64,000 nucleotides of DNA from CALESS01 sp041741455 (GTDB lineage: Bacteria; Chloroflexota; Anaerolineae; Anaerolineales; Anaerolineaceae): NCBI GenBank assembly GCA_041741455.1, contig JBGSJZ010000110.1:49559-113558 (forward strand), written 5' to 3'. The position numbers were made by a program, and so were the translations under genes. This document shows positions 24,265 through 32,771 of the stretch, in pieces. The notes under the pieces are model-generated. The model saw only the letters and a program-made list of their open reading frames with translations, was not told the DNA's origin and did no database searches. How positions within the stretch are numbered: the stretch's first letter is position 1; each line of letters starts with the position of its first letter.

Positions 24265-25347
24265 CTATTTTACCTCACCTCGAATGAATGCCTCGGTCAT
24301 TTCCCGGCAAATATTGTCCTGAAATTGCTGGGGAGGGGTTTTCATGAAGTATGAGGAAGGACCAACCAGCGGACCTGAAATACCCCGGTCCAGAGCCAGT
24401 TTGATGCAGCGCACAGCATCGATGACTACTCCGGCTGAATTGGGGGAATCCCAGACTTCCAACTTGGCTTCGACCATCAATGGCACATCCCCAAAGGTGG
24501 TGCCTTCCATGCGCAGGTAGCACCACTTGCGGTCATGAAGCCACGGCACGTAATCACTGGGACCGACGTGGATATCCTCCGGGTCCAGCTTATAGGGCAA
24601 CATGCTGGTGACGGCACCCGTCTTGGAGATCTTCTTGGATTCCAGTCGCTCGCGTTCGAGCATGTTCATGAAATCGGTGTTGCCACCAAAATTCAGCTGG
24701 TAGGTATGGTCAAGCTGCACGCCACGGTCGACAAACAGGCTGGTCAGAACGCGGTGCAGGATGGTTGCGCCGACCTGGCTCTTGATGTCGTCGCCGATGA
24801 TTGGCAGGCCGCGTTCTCGGAAGCGCTCACCCCAGTATTCGGTGCTGGCGATAAAGACCGGAATGGCGTTGATAAATCCGCAGCCGGCTTCCAGAACCTG
24901 CTCCACATACCACTTGGTGGCCATTTCCGAACCAACCGGCAAGTAGGAAACCACTACATCCGTCTTGGTTTCTTTAAGGATCTTGACGATATCGGCGGTT
25001 TTACCGGGGGCCTTGGTGATTACCTGTGAGAGATACTTGCCCAGGCCGTCGTGCGTCATACCCCGGTACACCGGCACATTCATGAATGGGACATCGGTAA
25101 ATTTATAGGTATTATTGGGTTCGGCAAAAATGGCTTCAGAAAGGTCCTTGCCAACCTTGGTGATGTTGATATCGAAGGCAGCAGTGAATTCAATATCCCG
25201 CACGTGGTAACCGCCAAGATTGACGTGCATTAGGCCCGGGACACGGTCACTGTCAGCAGCATTGCGATAATAGTGAACGCCCTGAACCAGGGAGGAGGCG
25301 CAATTTCCGACTCCGATGATTGCCACACGAACTTTTTTGTTGCTCAT
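24265..25347 (-). CDS. ino1: Myo-inositol-1-phosphate synthase
   Basis: A 360-residue enzyme that isomerises glucose 6-phosphate to inositol 1-phosphate with bound NAD. Motifs: the N-terminal dinucleotide fold VAIIGVGNCASSLVQG, SYLPVGSE, GDDIKSQVGATI, QLNFGGNTDF and SKTGAVTSML. At 360 residues it is the short actinobacterial/archaeal type. Its product feeds phosphatidylinositol or mycothiol-like compounds. A lone gene with its own -10 box (TATAAT on the minus strand, 25419-25424) and terminator. Confidence 0.93.
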   Translation of the reverse strand: MSNKKVRVAIIGVGNCASSLVQGVHYYRNAADSDRVPGLMHVNLGGYHVRDIEFTAAFDINITKVGKDLSEAIFAEPNNTYKFTDVPFMNVPVYRGMTHDGLGKYLSQVITKAPGKTADIVKILKETKTDVVVSYLPVGSEMATKWYVEQVLEAGCGFINAIPVFIASTEYWGERFRERGLPIIGDDIKSQVGATILHRVLTSLFVDRGVQLDHTYQLNFGGNTDFMNMLERERLESKKISKTGAVTSMLPYKLDPEDIHVGPSDYVPWLHDRKWCYLRMEGTTFGDVPLMVEAKLEVWDSPNSAGVVIDAVRCIKLALDRGISGPLVGPSSYFMKTPPQQFQDNICREMTEAFIRGEVK

Positions 25348-25418
25348 TTCGACTTGCTCCTGTGCCTTGAAGAGGATGTTGAAATAGTGAACACCTATTT
25401 CATTACATAATCGGGCAA

Positions 25419-25424
25419 ATTATA
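25419..25424 (-). promoter_or_regulatory. -10 box for ino1
   Basis: TATAAT on the minus strand (GGGTATAATT), about 72 bases before the ino1 ATG; no strong -35 hexamer. Confidence 0.4.
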
Positions 25425-25560
25425 CCCATCTGGAGGGAGAAATGATAGGGGAAAATGAAAGTTTTCCAACAAATAATATACAAAAACTTTCACAATTTGG
25501 GTGAAGTGATGGCGCCTCTACGCAATTCAACAAACTCTGGTAAAAAAGGGTAAAGCAAGG

Positions 25561-25566
25561 TATAAT
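25561..25566 (+). promoter_or_regulatory. -10 box for tRNA-Pro
   Basis: TATAAT in the context AAGGTATAAT, 12 bases before the mature tRNA 5' end. The -35 region is weak. Confidence 0.5.
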
Positions 25567-25578
25567 TTCGCTCGCAAT

Positions 25579-25653
25579 CGGGGTGTGGCTCAGTCCGGCT
25601 AGAGTACGCGGTTCGGGACCGCGAGATCGAGGGTTCAAATCCCTCCGCCCCGA
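25579..25653 (+). tRNA. tRNA-Pro (CGG anticodon)
   Basis: A full cloverleaf: acceptor CGGGGTG/CGCCCCG, D-arm GCTC/GAGT, anticodon stem CGCGG/CCGCG with loop TTCGGGA (anticodon CGG, decodes CCG), T-arm GAGGG-TTCAAAT-CCCTC, discriminator A. 75 bases; the CCA end is not encoded. Confidence 0.95.
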
Positions 25654-25696
25654 CTAATTTTTAGAAACCGCTTTTCCTTAAGCGGTTTTTTGATTC
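25637..25696 (+). repeat. Direct repeat, copy 1 (tRNA-Pro 3' end plus terminator)
   Basis: Sixty bases covering the last 17 bases of tRNA-Pro and its terminator are repeated without change at 25731-25790, 94 bases downstream. Confidence 0.9.
25666..25691 (+). terminator. Terminator of tRNA-Pro
   Basis: Stem AACCGCTT/AAGCGGTT with a six-base loop, followed by TTTT. It begins 13 bases after the tRNA. Confidence 0.85.
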
Positions 25697-25700
25697 TATC

Positions 25701-25790
25701 ATCGAGGGTTCTCCCCAGCAGGGGATGTGAAAATCCCTCCGCCCCGACTAATTTTTAGAAACCGCTTTTCCTTAAGCGGTTTTTTGATTC
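25701..25790 (+). repeat. Direct repeat, copy 2 (tRNA tail with insertion)
   Basis: ATCGAGGGTTC at 25701-25711 repeats 25626-25636; then 19 extra bases containing CCCC-AGCA-GGGG; then 25731-25790, identical to copy 1. It is thus the T-arm, acceptor end and terminator of tRNA-Pro copied downstream, with an insertion inside the T-loop. The second terminator hairpin is at 25760-25785. It cannot form a tRNA. Confidence 0.85.
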
Positions 25791-25816
25791 AAATTATGCT
25801 GAACATCAGGTGGGAA

Positions 25817-25825
25817 TGCTATAAT
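25817..25825 (+). promoter_or_regulatory. Extended -10 promoter for the cupin gene
   Basis: TGCTATAAT matches the extended -10 consensus TGnTATAAT, 35 bases before the cupin ATG. A weak -35 region is normal for this promoter type. Confidence 0.6.
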
Positions 25826-25860
25826 TTCTTCAGCCATTGCTGAAAGGAGACTTAAGCATT

Positions 25861-26244
25861 ATGGATTCTTTATTCAAGATCAATGAGCAAGCAGCCAAAT
25901 ATCGCTTCAACAACATCTCAGGTCCGAAATACTTGCTGCGTGGTCCGAACGCGGATTTTGGCCTGGTGGTATTGATGCCGGGCGAGGATTTTAAGACTCA
26001 TTATCACGGCCATATCGAGGAGAACTTTTACACGCTGGAGGGTAGTGCCGAGATCCATGTCAATGATCAGGTAATCACACTGGAGCCAGGCGACCTGTGC
26101 CACTTACCGCCCAATCATCCGCATTACTTGATTAACAAGGGGGATCGCCCCTGGAAAGCTGTGTTCTTCAAAGCTCCCTTTGATGAAAAGGACAAGGTCG
26201 ATGTGCAGTGGATGCCTGGGGATGCTAATTTCGAGTTGAAATAA
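25861..26244 (+). CDS. Small cupin-domain protein
   Basis: A 127-residue protein starting at ATG with AAAGGAG 9 bases upstream (a TTG 24 bases earlier lies on top of the Shine-Dalgarno and is rejected). Cupin motif 1 is in HYHGHIEENFYTLEGSAE, with metal ligands H-x-H and E; motif 2 is PGDLCHLPPNHPHYLIN, with the last His. Single-domain cupins bind a metal and may be dioxygenases, isomerases or sugar-binding proteins; the substrate is unknown. A lone gene. Confidence 0.88.
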   Translation: MDSLFKINEQAAKYRFNNISGPKYLLRGPNADFGLVVLMPGEDFKTHYHGHIEENFYTLEGSAEIHVNDQVITLEPGDLCHLPPNHPHYLINKGDRPWKAVFFKAPFDEKDKVDVQWMPGDANFELK

Positions 26245-26350
26245 ATTTTCTACCTTTTGGCCGGCCACTAAATCCACGGTGACCTTTGAGCTGCGTTTTT
26301 CACCGCTCGATTAATTCACCATAGGTTGCTTAAAAACAGGTGGGTTGGCC

Positions 26351-27592
26351 TTACATGAAGTATATACCTAGCTCAGCCATCAGATCTGCGATCAATCGAT
26401 CGGGGGTGGTCTGTATGTTGCCGGCTGAAACCAGGCCGGGCTTTCCACCTCCGCCCCCGCCGTAGGTCTTTACCACCCTGATGACAGGTTCTCGTAAGTC
26501 CACAGCCAAATCGTCGCTGCAACCTACAGCCAGGGAAAGCAGGCTAGTACTGCCGCTGATCACTACCAGCGTGGCCTCGCGTCCTTCCAGCAGACGCATA
26601 ACCGCAGCTCGCACACCGGTCGTATCCAGGAAATCAAAATGACCCATGAACAGGGTGACTCGGCCTAATGGCATGCCTTCCCCGGATAGCTTCTGCAGGT
26701 GAAAGGCCATCAGATTTTCCTTCAGCCGGTGGATTTCTTTCTGGCTGTTTTGCAGGTCACCAGCCAACTTTTCCACCATCGAAAAGACTTCTTTTCGGTT
26801 GCTGCCGAGGAATTCGGCGGTTTCGCCCAGGGTATTCTCCTCAGCGGCCATCAACTCCACTGCCTGGCGCCCGGTGACGTAATCGATGCGGGTGATGTTC
26901 TTCTTGTGGAATTCCCGGTTGAAGGCCTTGATCGGGCCGATTTCCAGGGTGGTGGGCAGGTGGGTGCCGCAACAGGCACCGATGTCCCAGCCATCGATAT
27001 CCACAATGCGAATCTGCCCTTCCGGCAGCTCGCGCTGGTTGACTGCCAGACCCGGGATCTGATCCATCTCCTCCGGGGCGATCAACCAGGTGCGGATGGA
27101 CCGCTGATCGACGACGGCTTCGTTGGCCAGGCGGGTCATCTGGCGCAGGTCATCCGGGCGGATCAGGCGGTCGGTTTTCAGGTACAGACTGCCGCTATCA
27201 CCGATGTGGAAGCCAGCATAGTTCACGCTGTTGAAAACCAACCGGGCTGCCCCGAAAAGCACGTGGCAGGTGGTGTGCAGGCGCATATTCTGGATGCGAT
27301 AGGGGCGATCGATTTCGCAAGCAATGCTTTGACGGGGACGTAGTAGGTCGCGGGCGGCTTCCGTATTGGCAATTGTATGGATGATCTCAACGCTGGTTTC
27401 CTGCACATCGCTGACCGCTAACCCGGCGATTGAACCGCGGTCCGCGGGTTGGCCCCCGCCTTCGGGGAAGAAACAGGTTTCCTCCAGCACCACGGCCAGG
27501 TTCTCGCCAACGGAGGTGATAGAGCGCACTTGACCGGTGAAGGAGGTGCACATGGGATCAGCCCAGTATTTTTTCATTTGCTCAACGGACAT
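26351..27592 (-). CDS. AlaX-type alanyl-tRNA editing protein with DHHA1 domain
   Basis: A 413-residue stand-alone relative of the editing half of alanyl-tRNA synthetase, lacking the aminoacylation domain. The N-terminal part has FFPEGGGQPADRG; the zinc site is HTTCH (H-x3-H) near residue 106 with C-x3-H in ACCGTHLPTT. A helical linker follows and the C-terminal DHHA1 domain ends in YGGGGGGKPGLVSAG. Such proteins (AlaX-L) remove serine or glycine from mischarged tRNA-Ala. A lone gene without visible operon partners. Confidence 0.88.
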   Translation of the reverse strand: MSVEQMKKYWADPMCTSFTGQVRSITSVGENLAVVLEETCFFPEGGGQPADRGSIAGLAVSDVQETSVEIIHTIANTEAARDLLRPRQSIACEIDRPYRIQNMRLHTTCHVLFGAARLVFNSVNYAGFHIGDSGSLYLKTDRLIRPDDLRQMTRLANEAVVDQRSIRTWLIAPEEMDQIPGLAVNQRELPEGQIRIVDIDGWDIGACCGTHLPTTLEIGPIKAFNREFHKKNITRIDYVTGRQAVELMAAEENTLGETAEFLGSNRKEVFSMVEKLAGDLQNSQKEIHRLKENLMAFHLQKLSGEGMPLGRVTLFMGHFDFLDTTGVRAAVMRLLEGREATLVVISGSTSLLSLAVGCSDDLAVDLREPVIRVVKTYGGGGGGKPGLVSAGNIQTTPDRLIADLMAELGIYFM

Positions 27593-27726
27593 AAAACTGC
27601 CTCCAGATTGGATGAGCTAATCATACCATTTTGGAAACAAAAGAAAACAAAATTCCCGGATGGTTCCGGTTTTCGCGAGGCACCCTATAGGCCTGATCGT
27701 GAGCCATATTTTTTTCGATTAACCCG

Positions 27727-27820
27727 GGTAAGGGCGATCGCGAAGCATCCCTTGGGGAAGCAGCCGGGGATATACACCTCTTGTAACGATCTCCACTGTT
27801 TCGGCCGCATCGCCCTTACC
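27727..27820. repeat. MITE-like element with 12-bp inverted ends
   Basis: GGTAAGGGCGAT (27727-27738) and ATCGCCCTTACC (27809-27820) are perfect inverted repeats bounding 94 bases with no coding frame. This has the look of a small non-autonomous mobile element or an extragenic palindrome. No flanking target duplication was recognised. Confidence 0.5.
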
Positions 27821-27891
27821 GGCCAGGTTTTAATTACAAACATTAAATAAGCTGGTCGGGCTTTGCCGACCACGCAAAATGAAAATTAATT

Positions 27892-27921
27892 ATCTGCGAT
27901 TATCTGTGTTCATCTGCGGAT
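27892..27921. repeat. Three 10-bp units of an ATCTGYG repeat, second site
   Basis: ATCTGCGATT, ATCTGTGTTC and ATCTGCGGAT are consecutive 10-base units, followed by AAAT. The array resembles that at 3639-3668. Confidence 0.55.
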
Positions 27922-27956
27922 AAATTTATGTCTTCCAGATAACTATCAAAATAGGA

Positions 27957-28958
27957 TTACTTGAGAATCGCTTTCAACACCAATTCCAAAATCAATCCCA
28001 GCAGGAAAAAGGTGCCGTATCGCCGGTTGTGGCCAAAGCTGGCAGCCGAGAAGTACAGCGGCCAGATACCTTTGGGCAGGTCTGCCGGTTCTTCCTTTGG
28101 CTTGGGAGCTTGGTACATTTTCCACAGGCCAGGCAGGGCAGTCAGGCCGACCAGCACAATCGCCATCACCGGGCTGAAATAACCAATCAGGATCAGGTAA
28201 CCCACCAGGAGGTACATCAGGGCAATCATCACCAAAACAACATAGCGGGCGGCTTTCTCACCCAGGATGACCGGTAGGGTGTGGATGCCCTTGGCTTTAT
28301 CTTGGTCGAGTTTGTCGATGTGTTTACCGAACAGCACGGATGTTGGGCCTAGGGCGTAGGGCAATGAGGCGATGGCTACATTCCAGTTCCACTGGCCAGT
28401 GATGACAAAGTATCCGCCAGCCACCATCAGCGGCCCCCAGATTAAAATGACGGCGATTTCACCCAGGCCGATGTATTTGAGTGGCCAGGTATAGAATAAA
28501 ACGAAGACTACTCCGGCAGCCAGCAATGCCCATGCGATCCATCCATTCAAAATCACCAGTGGCAGGCCGGCCGCCAGGGCAATCAGCCCGGTAATGGCGG
28601 CATAAGTTAACAGTTCGCGTTCACTCATCAGGCCGGATTGGAGTGGTTGTGGGCCATATTGGGTGCGGAAGTAGTTGTCTTTGTCCACACCTCGCTTGAA
28701 ATCCGTATAATCATTGAGCAAGTTGTTGGTGGCATGGGCGAAAACCAGGCCGATCGTCAGAAGCAGCCATTTCCACAGGACAAATTCACCCGCCAGGGCG
28801 GTCAGCAGGCCAGCAATCGCCGCCGAGAAGAATGTCATCACCAATACAGCTGCCCGGGTGGAAACCAACCAGCGTGAAATGACATCCAGTTTATTCCATT
28901 CCTCTCCGCTCAGACGGGGGATGATGCGCAGGGCTTTAAACCACATTTTTAAATTCAT
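27957..28958 (-). CDS. UbiA/MenA-family prenyltransferase
   Basis: A 333-residue polytopic membrane protein (about nine helices). The two Asp-rich motifs that bind prenyl diphosphate through Mg2+ are present: NNLLNDYTDFKRGVD near residue 80 and DKLDQDKAKG near 215. UbiA enzymes prenylate aromatic rings (MenA, UbiA, chlorophyll or haem O synthesis). With TNNLLNDYTDF and HTLPVILG, MenA-like activity for menaquinone is plausible, but no menaquinone genes lie nearby. It appears to be a single-gene unit. Confidence 0.85.
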   Translation of the reverse strand: MNLKMWFKALRIIPRLSGEEWNKLDVISRWLVSTRAAVLVMTFFSAAIAGLLTALAGEFVLWKWLLLTIGLVFAHATNNLLNDYTDFKRGVDKDNYFRTQYGPQPLQSGLMSERELLTYAAITGLIALAAGLPLVILNGWIAWALLAAGVVFVLFYTWPLKYIGLGEIAVILIWGPLMVAGGYFVITGQWNWNVAIASLPYALGPTSVLFGKHIDKLDQDKAKGIHTLPVILGEKAARYVVLVMIALMYLLVGYLILIGYFSPVMAIVLVGLTALPGLWKMYQAPKPKEEPADLPKGIWPLYFSAASFGHNRRYGTFFLLGLILELVLKAILK

Positions 28959-29045
28959 CTAGAACCTCTAGTATTTTTATGCAATTTATCTGAATTTTAT
29001 CAAATAAAAAATCAAAATCAAGGATCTGTATTTGGTTGTCAGAGC

Positions 29046-29741
29046 TTAGAAAGGTTGGGGAAGCAGAATCTGAGCGGAGGAAATGTCCCCGAGGGTTAGG
29101 ATATCCTCGGGTTGGTTGGCGGCCAGCCAGGCGGTGTGGGCGAGCACCAGGGCATCCAGTTCAGGTGGGGCGTACAGGTCGCGCGTCGGCAGGATGCCAT
29201 GCAGCAGTTTGTGGCGGGTGACTTCTTCAAAGAAGTCCATCGGATCTGGGATGGGCAATTCGCGCTCAAAGAGTAGCAGTTGGCGTTGCAGACGGCCCTC
29301 CAGGGTATGCGAATCAAATGGACGCAGCCCCAGCAGATGCTGGAAGGCGGCAGCCGGATGACTTTCCATAAAAAGGCAGGAGGTATCGCTCTCCAGATTT
29401 TGCGAGTATCCCAGCGTTGAGAAAAGTTCAGCCAGTTCAGCGCCTAAACGGCTGGCAGGATGGTAGGATTGAGCTTCAGCTGAGGTGTGATAGGTGGGCA
29501 GGCCACGCTGGTTGAGCTCAAGCTCGACCGGGCGTTGGTCGCCAGAAGTCGGCCTGGAAAGCGGCAGGCCGCAGACCACCAGGGCTTCGGCCTGGCCGGC
29601 ACAAAAGGCGTAGATATCTTTCAAACGGCCAATGCTGAGCGCCTGTACTTTCTGACGTCCATCCAGGCAGGCGATGGCCAGTGGTTTCTGTCCGCCGCAA
29701 TAGGCGATACCAATGTAACTGCATCGTGGAGATGGCTGCAT
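29046..29741 (-). CDS. DUF429-family protein
   Basis: About 231 residues; I start at the ATG at 29739-29741 (MQPSPRCSYIGIAYCG), since the longer reading to 29897 runs across the divergent promoter of the aldehyde dehydrogenase. DUF429 features: an RNase H-like first strand followed by LDGRQKV, MESHPAAAF and PPELDALVLAHTAWLAA at the C-terminus. The family has a predicted nuclease fold with unknown role. The canonical first-strand Asp is replaced by Ala here (GIAYCG), which may affect activity. Confidence 0.72.
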   Translation of the reverse strand: MQPSPRCSYIGIAYCGGQKPLAIACLDGRQKVQALSIGRLKDIYAFCAGQAEALVVCGLPLSRPTSGDQRPVELELNQRGLPTYHTSAEAQSYHPASRLGAELAELFSTLGYSQNLESDTSCLFMESHPAAAFQHLLGLRPFDSHTLEGRLQRQLLLFERELPIPDPMDFFEEVTRHKLLHGILPTRDLYAPPELDALVLAHTAWLAANQPEDILTLGDISSAQILLPQPF

Positions 29742-29810
29742 ATGAAGAGTGTAGTACAGATTGCGCTCAAGTGCAAATGAAATGCCAGGTTTTGGGTGAT
29801 TTCTGTTACT

Positions 29811-29839
29811 TTGACGCAAAGCGATGCCTGGGCTATACT
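29811..29839 (+). promoter_or_regulatory. Promoter of the P5C dehydrogenase gene
   Basis: TTGACG (29811-29816), 17-base spacer, TATACT (29834-29839); 51 bases before the ATG. Confidence 0.7.
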
Positions 29840-29890
29840 TATTGACAGGTAAATCAGCAACATAAGTTTCATTCCAATGGAGGATTAAGT

Positions 29891-31474
29891 ATGGCAAGCG
29901 ATCAAACTTTCAAGTTGACCTACTCAACCATGTTCAACCCGCCAGACGAGTTGCATTTGCGGTTCGATGAAGCCTTGACTCAGGTCAAGGTCAACCTTGG
30001 TCAGGAACATGCGATGATTATCGGTGGAAAAGATGTATTGGCTGAGGAAAAATTTGAAGACCGCTCCCCGGCGGATACCGACCTGGTGCTGGGCGTTTTT
30101 CAAAAGGGGAATGCGAGGGATGCACAACGGGCTATTGCGGCGGCTCGCAAGGCTTTTCAAGGCTGGAGCCGGACGTCCTGGCAAAAACGGGTGGAGTTGC
30201 TGCGTAAGGCAGCGGATATAATGGACCGGCGCACTTTTGAAATGGGGGTGGTGGTCGCCCTGGAGGTTGGCAAAAACCGCATGGAAGCCCTGGGGGATGT
30301 GGCCGAAACAGCCGACCTGATCCGTTATGCTTGTGACCGGATGGAATCCAACAATGGCTTTATAACTGAAATGGGGCGCGACCCCCTGGTCGGGTTCACT
30401 TCCACCAATACTTCAATTCTACGACCGTATGGCGTCTGGGTGGTGATTAGCCCATTTAATTTCCCGTGCGCCTTGTCCGGCGGTCCAGTGGGGGCTGCGC
30501 TCGTGGCCGGCAACACGGTGGTGATGAAACCCGCCACGGACACACCTTGGACCAGCCGTTTGATCGCTGAATGTCTGCGCGAAGCGGGCCTGCCCGATGG
30601 CGTTTTCAACTACATAACTGGACCCGGCAGTTCGCTGGGCCAGGCCTTGATTGATAGCCCGGATATCGATGGGATCACCTTCACCGGTTCGTTCGATGTT
30701 GGTATGCAAATCTTCCGGGATTTTGGCCATGCCAAATACATCCGGCCGACCATTCTGGAACTGGGGGGCAAGAATGCCGTTATCGTTTCGCGCAACGCCA
30801 ACCTGGAAGATGCAGCCATCGGTATCACCCGCTCGGCTTTTGGGCTGCAGGGGCAAAAATGCTCCGCTTGCTCTCGGGTCTTGATCGATGCCCCGGTGTA
30901 TGATCGCCTGGTCAGCCGGTTGGTGGAACTGACCAATAAGATGGCTATTGGCGACCCATCCGAACGGGGTATCTACCTGGGACCGGTGGTCAATAAGGCC
31001 GGTTATCGGGATTACCAGCGTTTCACCAGTGAACTGGCCGAGGCAGGTAAAATTCTGACCGGAGGAAAAGTCTTGACCGAAGGCATGTATGCCAAAGGTT
31101 ACTTCTGTGCGCCTACTCTGGCGGAACTGCCGTTGGAACATCATTTGTGGCAGGAAGAAATGTTTCTGCCGATTACCACCCTTGCCCGGGTGGAGAACCT
31201 GGACCAGGCCATGCAGATTGCCAACTCGGTCAATTATGGCTTGACGGGCGGTTTCTACGGCGCGCCGGATGAAGTGGATTGGTTCTTTGAGAACACTGAA
31301 GCCGGAGTAAATTATGCCAACCGCCCGCAGGGTGCAACCACCGGCGCCTGGCCGGGCTTCCAACCCTTTGGCGGTTGGAAAGGTTCTGGCTCAACTGGCA
31401 AAAACTCTGGTGGTGTGCATTACCTGCAACTCTATATGCACGAGCAGATTCGAACTCGCGTTCAGCGGGATTAG
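29891..31474 (+). CDS. 1-pyrroline-5-carboxylate dehydrogenase
   Basis: A 527-residue aldehyde dehydrogenase with GGAGG ahead of the ATG. The N-terminal 50 residues, with a marker like FEDRSPADTDLVLG, are typical of the RocA/PutC branch, as is VISPFNFPCALSGGP. The catalytic Cys is in GLQGQKCSACSRV (about 315) and the general base Glu in LELGGKNAV (about 281). It oxidises glutamate gamma-semialdehyde to glutamate with NAD. No proline dehydrogenase gene is adjacent; the next genes encode a small membrane protein and a CoA-transferase, so it may take part in amino-acid breakdown more generally. Confidence 0.88.
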   Translation: MASDQTFKLTYSTMFNPPDELHLRFDEALTQVKVNLGQEHAMIIGGKDVLAEEKFEDRSPADTDLVLGVFQKGNARDAQRAIAAARKAFQGWSRTSWQKRVELLRKAADIMDRRTFEMGVVVALEVGKNRMEALGDVAETADLIRYACDRMESNNGFITEMGRDPLVGFTSTNTSILRPYGVWVVISPFNFPCALSGGPVGAALVAGNTVVMKPATDTPWTSRLIAECLREAGLPDGVFNYITGPGSSLGQALIDSPDIDGITFTGSFDVGMQIFRDFGHAKYIRPTILELGGKNAVIVSRNANLEDAAIGITRSAFGLQGQKCSACSRVLIDAPVYDRLVSRLVELTNKMAIGDPSERGIYLGPVVNKAGYRDYQRFTSELAEAGKILTGGKVLTEGMYAKGYFCAPTLAELPLEHHLWQEEMFLPITTLARVENLDQAMQIANSVNYGLTGGFYGAPDEVDWFFENTEAGVNYANRPQGATTGAWPGFQPFGGWKGSGSTGKNSGGVHYLQLYMHEQIRTRVQRD

Positions 31475-31535
31475 TTTATGACGAACAGCAGCTGCGGAAC
31501 GGTTATCTGCTCCGCGCCTGTAAGTGAAGTAAAAG

Positions 31536-31859
31536 ATGGAACTTGCCAACCGCGTCAGTACATTCATCTTGGTGATGGGACTCGCCCTGATTGGGTTGTT
31601 TGTGCTTTCCATCATTGCCGAGCAGGTACAAATCGTTCTGCTGGTCGTTGGCCTACTGCTGGTGGCGCTGGCGGTTTTTCTCAATGTTCGCTTCCCGGTG
31701 GCTGAGCAGCCGCGGTCAGAACGTTTTCGCCTGATGAAGAAGAAGGGGCCAAAAAATAATGAACCCAGGTCCACCCCGCAGGAAAATCAACCTGAGGAGC
31801 GGAAGCATCAACCCGGAAAATCCGGAAGACGGGGCGGGAAAAAACCATCCGGCCGATAG
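31536..31859 (+). CDS. Small membrane protein with basic tail
   Basis: A 107-residue protein with two hydrophobic helices (about 8-30 and 32-50) and a long, very basic, Pro/Gln-rich tail ending GRRGGKKPSGR. No family recognised. It lies between the P5C dehydrogenase and CoA-transferase genes on the same strand, 8 bases before the latter, so is probably cotranscribed. The tail could contact membranes or nucleic acid, but that is a guess. Confidence 0.6.
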   Translation: MELANRVSTFILVMGLALIGLFVLSIIAEQVQIVLLVVGLLLVALAVFLNVRFPVAEQPRSERFRLMKKKGPKNNEPRSTPQENQPEERKHQPGKSGRRGGKKPSGR

Positions 31860-31867
31860 GAGCGTTA

Positions 31868-32770
31868 ATGACCAAAATCTGTTCATTGAAAGAGGCGGTT
31901 CAACAATTCGTGCATGATGGCGATAGTTTGTATGCCGCCGGCTTTACCCACCTCATCCCGTTTGCTGCCGGGCATGAGATCATCCGCCAGGGGCGGCGCA
32001 AGCTGATCCTGGCGCGTGCCACTCCGGATTTGATCTACGATCAGATGGTGGCGGCCGGCTGTGCCAGCAAGATCATTTTTTCCTACATCGGCAATCCGGG
32101 TGTGGGCAGCCTGCGGATTGTGCGGGAGGAGATTGAAGCTGGCCGGTTGGAGATTGAGGAATATTCCCACTTTGGTATGATCTCCCGCCTGCAAGCGGGT
32201 GCGACCGGTCTGCCCTTCATCCCGATGAATCAGACCGCTGCCACCGACCTGGAACATGCCAACCCGCATTACCGCCGGGTGAAAGATCCATACACTGGAA
32301 AAGAGGTGGTGGTGCTGCCGCCTTTGAATCCGGATGTGGCGATTGTCCATGTCCAGCGGGCGGATGCCAATGGCAATGCCCACATCTGGGGCATCATTGG
32401 GGAGCAAAAAGAAGCCGCTTTTGCTTCCCAGCATGTGATATTGACCGCCGAGGAAATCGTGGATGAATCGGTCATCCGCTCGGATCCCAACCGCACCCTG
32501 ATCCCCGACCTGGTCGTGGATGCGGTCTGCCACGTACCGTATGCAGCTCATCCATCCTACACCCAGGGCTACTACGATCGGGACAACGCCTTTTACCTGG
32601 CCTGGGATAAGATTTCTGAAACACGCAAGGCCACCGAAGCCTACCTGGAAGAGTGGATCTATACCGTGCGTGACCGGGATGAGTACTGGCAGAAGCTGGG
32701 CAAAGATACTCACACCCGGTTGGCGGTAGCCCCACGCTGGGCAGCTGGTGTGAATTACGGGGAGTATTAA
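31868..32770 (+). CDS. CoA-transferase subunit A (glutaconate-type)
   Basis: A 300-residue class I CoA-transferase alpha subunit. Landmarks: HDGDSLYAAGFTHLIPFAAGHEII at the start (residues 16-39), EEYSHFGMISRLQAGATGLPF, NPDVAIVHVQRADANGNA and DLVVDAVCHVPYAAHPS. This matches glutaconate CoA-transferase-like subunits (GctA), which work as a pair with subunit B, whose gene follows after one base. The pair moves CoA between carboxylic acids; the native acid is unknown. Confidence 0.85.
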   Translation: MTKICSLKEAVQQFVHDGDSLYAAGFTHLIPFAAGHEIIRQGRRKLILARATPDLIYDQMVAAGCASKIIFSYIGNPGVGSLRIVREEIEAGRLEIEEYSHFGMISRLQAGATGLPFIPMNQTAATDLEHANPHYRRVKDPYTGKEVVVLPPLNPDVAIVHVQRADANGNAHIWGIIGEQKEAAFASQHVILTAEEIVDESVIRSDPNRTLIPDLVVDAVCHVPYAAHPSYTQGYYDRDNAFYLAWDKISETRKATEAYLEEWIYTVRDRDEYWQKLGKDTHTRLAVAPRWAAGVNYGEY

Positions 32771-32771
32771 A

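Larger units (their letters stand above)
27593..27956. other. Intergenic stretch with inverted-repeat element
   Basis: These 364 bases hold no gene. They contain a 94-base element with 12-bp inverted ends, a hairpin at 27853-27872 (TGGTCGG/CCGACCA) and an ATCTGYG repeat array, each discussed separately. Confidence 0.7.

Noticed and set aside
29742..29897. Longer start for the DUF429 protein
   Set aside because: It would cross the P5C dehydrogenase promoter; the domain begins after the inner ATG.
30419..31363. A 314-codon minus-strand frame
   Set aside because: Antisense shadow of P5C dehydrogenase.
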